Assembly: GCA_905178155.1 (NCBI GenBank)
Contig: CAJINV010000016.1
Span: 644,259 to 708,258, forward strand
Direction of reading: 5' to 3'
Origin: Amoebophrya sp. A120
Lineage: Eukaryota; Sar; Dinophyceae; Syndiniales; Amoebophryaceae
DNA length: 64,000 nucleotides
Shown here piece by piece: positions 34,701-43,700 of this stretch (position 1 is the first letter of the stretch; the number at the start of each line of letters is the position of its first letter). The notes beneath the pieces were generated by a model. It had not been told where the DNA came from and did no database searches. It worked only from the letters and a program-made list of their open reading frames with translations. Position numbers and translations under genes: made by a program.

Positions 34701-37700
34701 TTCCTGTCATTGCACATTTGCATGACAACTCTGGGGTGGGAACGTTTTTACACAGGATATGCTGCTGGCCACGCCGGAGTGCCAGCTCGAGGCCGCGTGC
34801 CCCCAGGTGCTCACGTGGCAGACCCGCCGGTCGGAGCCGGGCGTGGTGATATCAAAGTGAAAAATCCCCCCTCCCCATATCAAAGCCGAAATCTGTGATG
34901 CGGGATTTGTGTACACAAATCTAGCAGTAGAGGACTGCAGGCAGATGCAGCGCCTGAGTAGGGGCGTTTTGCTGTAGGCACTTAGCAAGGCAGGCATATC
35001 CTCTGTAGGCGATACAGCATCACAAAGCCCTGCGAAACGCGGCCGATTCTCTGGCTTTGCCCTCTTGCAATACAGGGACGATTTGTGGTTACAAATCAGC
35101 ATCGCAAACTTTCAGCAGTGCCCCTTTTTGGTACGGGGAGGGGGGATTTTTCATCACAATAGGCGGCCTGTGCGCTGCTGGGCGATCCACTGAATAAGGT
35201 AAGCACGATATCCCACAAAAAAACTGTTTCACTGTGATGATCTTGCAAGATCTGCGTCACAAGTTTGTTACACATGACACAGAAAATTTGCCATGCTCGC
35301 TTCCAAAGGGAAAACACCGCTAAAGAGTCGAGGTCTTGCAGGTGTGGCGAGACAAATAGCTCTGTGTTTCATTCTATGCATCACAAGTTTACAGTGAAAC
35401 AGTTTTTTCTTGCGATACACGACTTACCGCGTCACCCGGGTGGAGTTCGTGAACACCGTATCAAATGTAAAAGTGTTTGGGTCTGGAAGATTGCAACTTG
35501 TCATGCTAAATCTGCAGCATGCAAAAATCTGTGTTGCGTGATTACCAAAAGTCGTCCAGTTTTGACCAATATGGGAGGTAGTTTCTCATGCAGGATAGGC
35601 ATTAGAAAGGTCTCGCAGAATCTGTCATGCTAGGTCCTGCATTCCAGACCTCATGGGTCATGGAAAAGCAGCATGACAAATCGCGCATTCTTCCAGACCC
35701 AGACATTTTTGCAATCCATACACCGTGAGTGGCAACAATCTGCTGGTCCAGACCCGCCACACGGGCTTCTATGGATTGTAAAAATGTCTGGGTCTGGGAG
35801 GTTGGAACTTGTAATGCTAGCTTTCCATACCTAGAAAATCTGTATTGCATGACCAACAAAAGTCGCAGCCTCTTTTGTCATGCAAAAACGCAGCTTCTCA
35901 TGCGGATTGCCTATGAGAAAGCGTTTTGGGAAGTTGTCATGCCGGACTGCATTCGGAAGTGTTTTCATCATGCACATTTTAGCATCACAAGTTTCCAGAC
36001 CCAGACATTTTTACATTTGATAGCTTCGACCAGGTGTCGACGGCGCACGGAAAAATGATCTACGACCAAGTCTCTACCGTTTCCGCTCGCATCTACGGTT
36101 CCCTAGGCGTGGTCCGGGAGAAGAAGCGCCCGGTCAAGATCACGGTTTCGCTCCGCGCCTTCTCCGGTACTGCAAGCTCGCGCGGGGCTGCGTCGACCCT
36201 GACATCCCCGGGCGCGGTGTCGTTTTCCGGGAACGCGGAAAGCGCGCGACTGCGGCAGTCGGCACTGCTGTTCACGGATCAGAAAATATCCGGCGACGCC
36301 GCCCTCGACCTGAATCTGGACGACGCGGACCTCGCGGTTCTGGTGCCCATGATCTGCGGCACCTACGAGCTCGCCCCCGTGCTGCGGAACGGGTTCCCGT
36401 GGTACCGGAAGAGGCTTTCCAGCTTGAAAATCGCGGACGTGTTTTTTAACACGACAAAACGCACGTGGCATATGAACGCGTCAGGATTCAAATCGTCAAA
36501 GTTGAAATAGTTTCTCATGCATAAAATGCAACCCACAGAATGCCTGTCTTGCAGAGTAGGCAAGTGAAGCAGATTGTAAGCCTGTTGAGGGGTAGAAACT
36601 GCGCTGCTACGACAAAAGACGTCTTCCTTACCCAAACAGCATGACAAACTGGATCTCGGTTCTACCCAAATTTGTCATGCGCCACTTCGAAACTGGGCCA
36701 CAACTTTCATCACTTTTATGCATTACAACTTTGTGGATTTCAATCCTGACACATCCATATGGCAGCTGTGGCTGAAGACGCCGATGAGGGACGGCGCAAC
36801 GACGGATGCGGCGTGGTACGAAACCATGGACGGGGGGAGAGGAATGCCAGTTAGTTCTACCAGCACAGGAGGCGCGACGAGGACTACTTCTCCAGGAGAA
36901 CCCATACAACCAGTGCCAGTGGCTAGTACAATTGGTGCCGCGTTGGAATCGAGTTCGAACTACGAGTATGCCGACGTCGAAGACCTGTCCAGCAGTGGGG
37001 GCAACGAGGTCCAGGACGTGCTGCTCACGGAGTCGGAGGTACTTACCGGCGCGCACAGCCAGCCAACAACGCCCGATCAGGCACAGTGGGACGTTTTGCA
37101 GGTGAAACTTACCGCGGACACGCGGATCCTGGAGCGAGCGCTTATCGAGTGCCGCATGTACAACCTGCCCCTGGAACCTTGCCACGAGGATGTAGTGCGG
37201 AACGCCGCGGACAGCGGCAGCTTCTGCTTTCTTTTCCAGGCTCCCGTCGGTTTTTTTCTCGCCGTATTCATTGCAAATATGTCTGGGTCTGGAAGGATGC
37301 AACTTGTGGTGCTACCTTTGGACTCTACATGAAATCTGTATTGCATGAGCAGCAAAAAAGGCGCAATTTGTGCTACAGATCGAGGGCATTTCTCATGCGG
37401 TATGAGCATCAGAAAGCCCTCGCAGAATCTTTGATGCCAGGGCGTGCATGACAGACCTCTTGGGTCATGCAAAATCAGCATGACAAACTCCTGCATTCTT
37501 CCAGATCCAGACATATTTGCATTTGATACGCCGACGGGTATCGGCACCGCGTGGTCTGCCGGGTCCGCGACGCCGAGTCGATGGTGCTGGGCCGCCCCAA
37601 CGAGGTGGTGGGCGCGGTGGTGGTGGCGCGCCCGAAATTCCGCGTCACACCGGATTTGGTGGAGATGGGCACCGAAGTGGACGGGACGATGGACAAGCTG

Positions 37701-40700
37701 TACCGGTTTCAAGGCAGTACGCCGGGGCTTACCGTCGTCTTCCACTTGCTCAGCGAAGAGCAGTGGGACACCAGGCGGTGGTATGCAAAGAAAAACGTGT
37801 TACACTTAGTACTACACAAGTTGTGTTGCACGACGAGGTCACAACAAGCAAGACAGACCTCTGCATAATTGCAAGTTTTGGTTTTCGTCGTCGTAGTACA
37901 GGGAAAAAACACAGCACATAGAGAGTTCGTGGCTCGCCTGATAGTTTCCCTGCACTACCTCCAAACTATCAAAGAAGCTCGTGCAACTGCTCGCGTTGTG
38001 TTTTTGAAAAAGGTACAACGATTTGTGTGTAAGTGTAACATTTGAAGCGCGTTTTTCTTAGGATAGTTCGCTGGTGGGGCTGCCGCTGAAGCCGCGGACC
38101 ATCTACGCCGACCTGGGCGGAGAGCGTGCTCCAGGTAGAAATGCAGCGGGCGGGAGTATTTTTGACAAAAATGGAGCCGCGTCCGAAAGGAGCGATAGTG
38201 CTGGCACGTCGAAAGATTCTGCGGCAGCTCGTGAGTCGTCCACCAGGAAAACGACGTGGACGCTGGCGGGGAATTTAGGCGTATCCGCCGCGAATCAGTT
38301 CCGGGGTAGTCCGGGCACGACCTACGTCTTTTCCGCCGTGCCGCATTCGGGGGATTCCGTCGGGAACCCCGTTCGGTTCGTGTTGTCTGTGCCCTTTTCG
38401 AATTCCCTGATTCTTCGTTACTACGGCCTTTTGGTCATTATCGTGCATAGCCTGCTGACGCTGTTTCTCATGGCCGGGCCCGTCTACGCGTTTTCCAGGG
38501 GGGCGAGTTTGCGGGTCAGCTTCAACCGGCTGCGACGGGTGATCGGCGCCAGTGGGCAAATTGCGTTGACGGCAGTGGCGGTTTTGGGCAAGGGCGCGCT
38601 TTATATCCCAAAAAAAAGAGCACGCAGGGCATATTTGTAAAGCAAAAACAAATACACAGAAGAATCCGCATTGCGCATTTTCAACAGCATCCTATGCTGG
38701 GCTCCCTCATGATAGATTTGTCTGTTAATTTTTTCTGTCATTACACTGCCTGCCCTTTTTCGTGGGATACTGTACGGGTGGGTCCTGCACATCTGGGCGA
38801 CCGAGCAGAAGTCTCCCTACATCTTCGTGTTTCTTGGAATAGACGTGACTGCCGTTTTATGCAAAAAATAAAAATGCTTGCAAAACAGTATCGACGCGGT
38901 AGTAAAGAAATTTTTGCATTTTACAAAAGTAAATTTTGTCACACGATGAAAAAATAGAATTTGTGATGCTGACTGAAAAACACCCAAGACAAGAGGTGGC
39001 AATTATGTACGGGAGATTTATTGTGATATGCATAAATTTCAATCAAGTACTACCACGTCGGTACTATCAGATACAACTTTTGCGCAGCATGCGTTTGTCT
39101 CTTCCTCGCGCGACGGGTGGTAGTTCAAATGGCGCCGTCTATCAAACGTAAAAATGTCTGGGTCTGGAAAAGTACAGACTTGTCATGCATATTTTCCATG
39201 ACCCATGAGGGGTGGAATGCGGGACCTAGCATCACAGACTCTGCGAGGTCTCTGTCATGCCTGTCTTGCGTGGGAAACTCCCTCCCAACTTGGTCGAAAG
39301 TAGACAGCTTTTGGCGCTCGTGCAACACAAATTTTTGCATGCTTCGAATTTAGCATGACAAGTCTACACTTTTCCAGACCCAGACATATTTGCAATGCAT
39401 ACCGTCCTTTTTCTCGCAATCTGCCGCGGAGTCTAAGGTTGAATCGGAGATCCGCCGCATTGTTGCAGTGGGAGCGCAGCAGGAGATTATGGAATGCACA
39501 TATGTCTGGGTCTGGGAGACTGCAAGATTTGTCATGCTAATCTGGCATGACTCTGAACTCTGTATTGCGTGGCCGCAAAGAGCTCCGCCGGCCTGTCATG
39601 CAAAGGCGCAGGTTCTCATGCTGAGTACGCAACTCAGAACCACGGCAAAACTTGTCATGCTGTGCAGCGCATTGCAGTTTTTTCACTATTCCTTTCCTTG
39701 CATCACAAGTTTCCAGACCCAGACACATTTGCATTTGATAGAGATTTCCAGACTGCAAGCCCGGTTGCTGAACACCTACTTTCAAATTGCCAACTGCCAC
39801 GAGCAGGAAAACAGCTCCACGGTGAAGTTCCTCACCAAGGAGATTGTGAATCAGTTGCAGTACCTGCAGGCACACTGCCTGGAGACGCAACAAGAGCTGG
39901 CTCTGCGGTTGAAGGAGGTCCAAAAAGCGTACAGCACCACGTATCCGCAGGAGTGGGCCCGGCTCCTGCAGATTCCGAGCCGGTCCCTTGGCCAGGTCGC
40001 GCAGCCGAATGGGGGCTGTGTCTGGTGGAAGCAGAGAACTGCGGGCAATCTTCTGCCACCGCAAAATGCATCGGCCCCAAGTCGGCAGGGAACTGAGGAC
40101 GCGGAAGTACCCTCCTCCTCGCCAGGGGCGGGACAGACACAGAAGAACCCGAGCACGGCACTACAGGCGATGAAGTTCGTGAACTTTGATACGACGGAAA
40201 TTTCCGAATACCAGTCGGATACGCGGCCGACGAAGTGGCAGCAGCAAATACTGCAATGAAAAATGCCCCCACCCCCGACTTAGGAGCACTTGTATTGCAA
40301 GTCTTTCCAAACGAAACATTCGCCTTCTTGCATCTATCAGCATCACAGGTTTCTTATCGTGAATAGCAAAAATTTGTATTGCAAAAGACTCCAGCAAGAA
40401 CGGCGCTTGTCATGCAGGCGATGCGATACACGCCTAGACTCTGCATCAGAAAGATTCATACTCCTTTCAAGCATGACAGAAAGTTTTCATTTGGAAACTT
40501 CGCATCACAAATTTTTGCAAGTTTGGGGGTGGGGGCGTTTTTCACTGTAATAGCAAACCGTGGCCGATTTGGTGTCCGAGCTGGAGCTATCGTAAGGAAA
40601 AATCCCCCATATATCGAAAAGTAGGCACACCGCATAAAATTTGCCATGCTGATTTGTGACCACAGATCGCGGCCCCGGTCTTGCAAGAAGGCAACCCCGC

Positions 40701-43700
40701 AGGCCCCGCAGCATTATGTAGGCGGTTTGTGATGCTATTGGGCCTACAGCATAGACGTTTTCCGTGCTAAGCACCTAGGCCAGCACCTCTCTGCTCCGGC
40801 TTGATATGATGGGCCTGCAGTCATGTCCTCTACTGCACTACAAATTTGATTTGTGTATACGACTCCAGCATCAGAAGCCTCGTTTTGATATGGGGAGGGG
40901 GGATTTATTTTCCTCTTGATAGTCTCGGCGGGGGCTCGGAACCGTGGGTAGCAGTCGGCGGGACCGGCTGACCTTCTTCGTGTATCAAAGTGAAAAAAGC
41001 CCCCACCCCATATCGGAAACGGAAGACGCGCGAATTTGTGATGCTGTATTTGAGTACACAAATCGACTTGTATTGCTAGAAGGCCAAGAGACGAAGCTGC
41101 GGCCTAAATTGCAGGCAGTCTGTCATGCTGTTTCCCACTTCCAGTTGCCTCCTGTCATCCTGGAGCTGCAAGGCTTTCCCACGCTAGGCAGCACTACAGT
41201 CCGCATCTTTTGCCTTCCAGCATCACAAAGCTGATTCGTGACCACAAATCTGCATCACAGATTTCCGTTTTGATATGGGGACGGGGCATTTTTCATTGTA
41301 ATATCGTGGACCAGGCATCCTGGGCCAAAGATAAGTTCGCGAAAACGTTGCAGCGCTACGTCCGCTATGCTGAGTAAAAACCTCCACCGCCCCCTCGCCT
41401 GCCAGTACATAAACGCCCCAGAGTTCTTGTCATGCAAATCTGCATGCCAAAAAAGTTTCTCATGTGGAGCCCCATGAGAAGCATTTTCTAGTCGTGTTTT
41501 GGAGTTTGTGATGCTAGAATCAGCATGATATGCTAGTAGACCTGTGACGCTGCTGAACTAGCGAAACAGGGTCAACACACTACGAGGGCAAATTTGTCAT
41601 GCGAAACAGCGAAAGCTGGTTGATTTGTCTAGCAGATTTCCCAGCATCTTGACTCTGGTCGTGTGGGCACATTTTTACTCAGGATATCCGCGACTTCAAT
41701 TTCGTCGGCAACACGGAGGCGGAGCCGGCCACGGCACTCGGACTGCACGCGGCAGCCATTTACGCCCGTTGGAACGGCGAAAACCCCGACGCCCCGCTGG
41801 CCGACACGCCCTTCGACGCAAGGGCGCAGCTTCTCCGCGGGTCAAAACCAGAGCTGAGTGTGGAGAGGCTGCTCGCGAATTCTGGCGCGAAGGAGTTTCT
41901 GGAAGCGGGGAGCCTGTGCGCCCTTCATATCAAATGCAAATATGTCTGGGTCTTGAAGCATGCATGTTTGTCATGCTTGTCTGGCATGACACTCAAATCT
42001 GTCATGCACGTATACCCAAGAGCGCCACTTTTCTGTCATGCAGAAACGCAGTTTGTCATGCACAATGGGCAACGGAACACCTAGAAGGTCAGAAACTTGT
42101 CATGCTGAGCCAGCACTTGTGGCCTCCTCATGATACGCCGCCCAGCATCACAATTTTCCAGACCCAGACATATTTGCAATGTATACTTCACATCGGGGAA
42201 CTCAAGGAGCTTTTTGCCTCGGACTTGAAGTGTCAGCGGATTGAAAAGCAGCTGTTATCTATCGAACAAAAAAAGTTCATCGGGCCGATCACTCATGCGC
42301 ATTTTTGCAATAGTACAAAACTTTCTGTCAACATGCGTGAAAATGCATCACAGCCAAATTTCAACATAAGGGAGTTGCCCAGTGTTCCTGCAATACAAGG
42401 AAAAGCTGCGATGGTAAAAAAAAGTGTAATGCAAGACCTGCAAGTTTTTACTGACTGTGACAAACTTTTTTCTCTCCATATTATCTACGGGTAGTACTAG
42501 AGGTCGGGCAACTGGCGAACAGCAAAACGCTGGACCACGACTGGCTCAACAGCAGCACACGGAAAACTATGTAACCGATGTGCTGCGGGCGCGCATCATT
42601 TTCGTTTCCCCCATATCTCACAGAAAAAAGTAGGCAGAGATGGGCGTATAATCTGTAACTCATCAAAAATAGATCGATACTTACACAAGGCGTAATCTGC
42701 GAAACAGCACGTTCTGGGCGGCTCGCCCATGGCAGATTATTTTTCTGTTAATTTACTTTGACTTTCGCATTACAGATTTGCTTTTGCCCTGCCGGTCCTT
42801 TTCTGTGGGATGCCTGACCGCACTGCTGGTATTTTTCTGGTACATGGTCTACGGGCAGGAGGAGCTAGTCGTTGTGGGCATACATAACAAGTTTCAGGAA
42901 ACCGAGGACAGTATCAACTGCAAATATGTAGTTTAGCCGTGGTCAGTCTGTCTGGAAGAACTTTGTATACGGTGATATTACTTGCTGCCAGAGCGACCGC
43001 TTGCACAACGGGATGACAGGATCAGAAGTTATTTTGCATTGATTCGCAATCGACGTACTAAAGGGCATGACAAACCATTGCCACGCAGCACGAAAAAAAG
43101 GTAGTCACTCGTCCTATCCCTGGCGTGCATCACAGATCTTGTTCTCCTTCACATTTCGCATCACGAATCCAGATGATGATGAAGTAAACATGTTTGCAAT
43201 GCATAGACAGCAACGAAACCCCGGCCTCTGCGGCGGACAGCAGTGGGCAGCAGCAAGCGATCACCATCCCCGATTTATCCTGAGTAAAAACATGATCCCC
43301 GTCCCATAGTTGTCATGCAGAATTGCCAACAGGAACGTTTGTAATGTGCATCTTCATGATAGGCATTTCAAAGCGTGTTTTGGTATTTGTAATGCTGCGA
43401 ACAGGATAAGCAGATGGATTTGTGATGCGGCTGCTCGCACTAACCTGCACTACACTACAACAGAGAGAAGCTTGGCATGCGTGATGCCATCCCCGCAGTA
43501 GCAGAGTCTGTTTATGTCATGCGTGATTCCCAAAGCTTCTGGATTTGTATTGCGAACGTCTCAGAAGCTTGACTATGGGTTGGGTACGTTTTCACATAGG
43601 ATGCGACTTGGTGCTGCAGGTGCAGTTCGTGATGCCAAATTTCGGGACGGCCGAGAACCTCGAGTTTGTGGCGGAAATCAGCCTCCGCCTCGAAGCCTAC

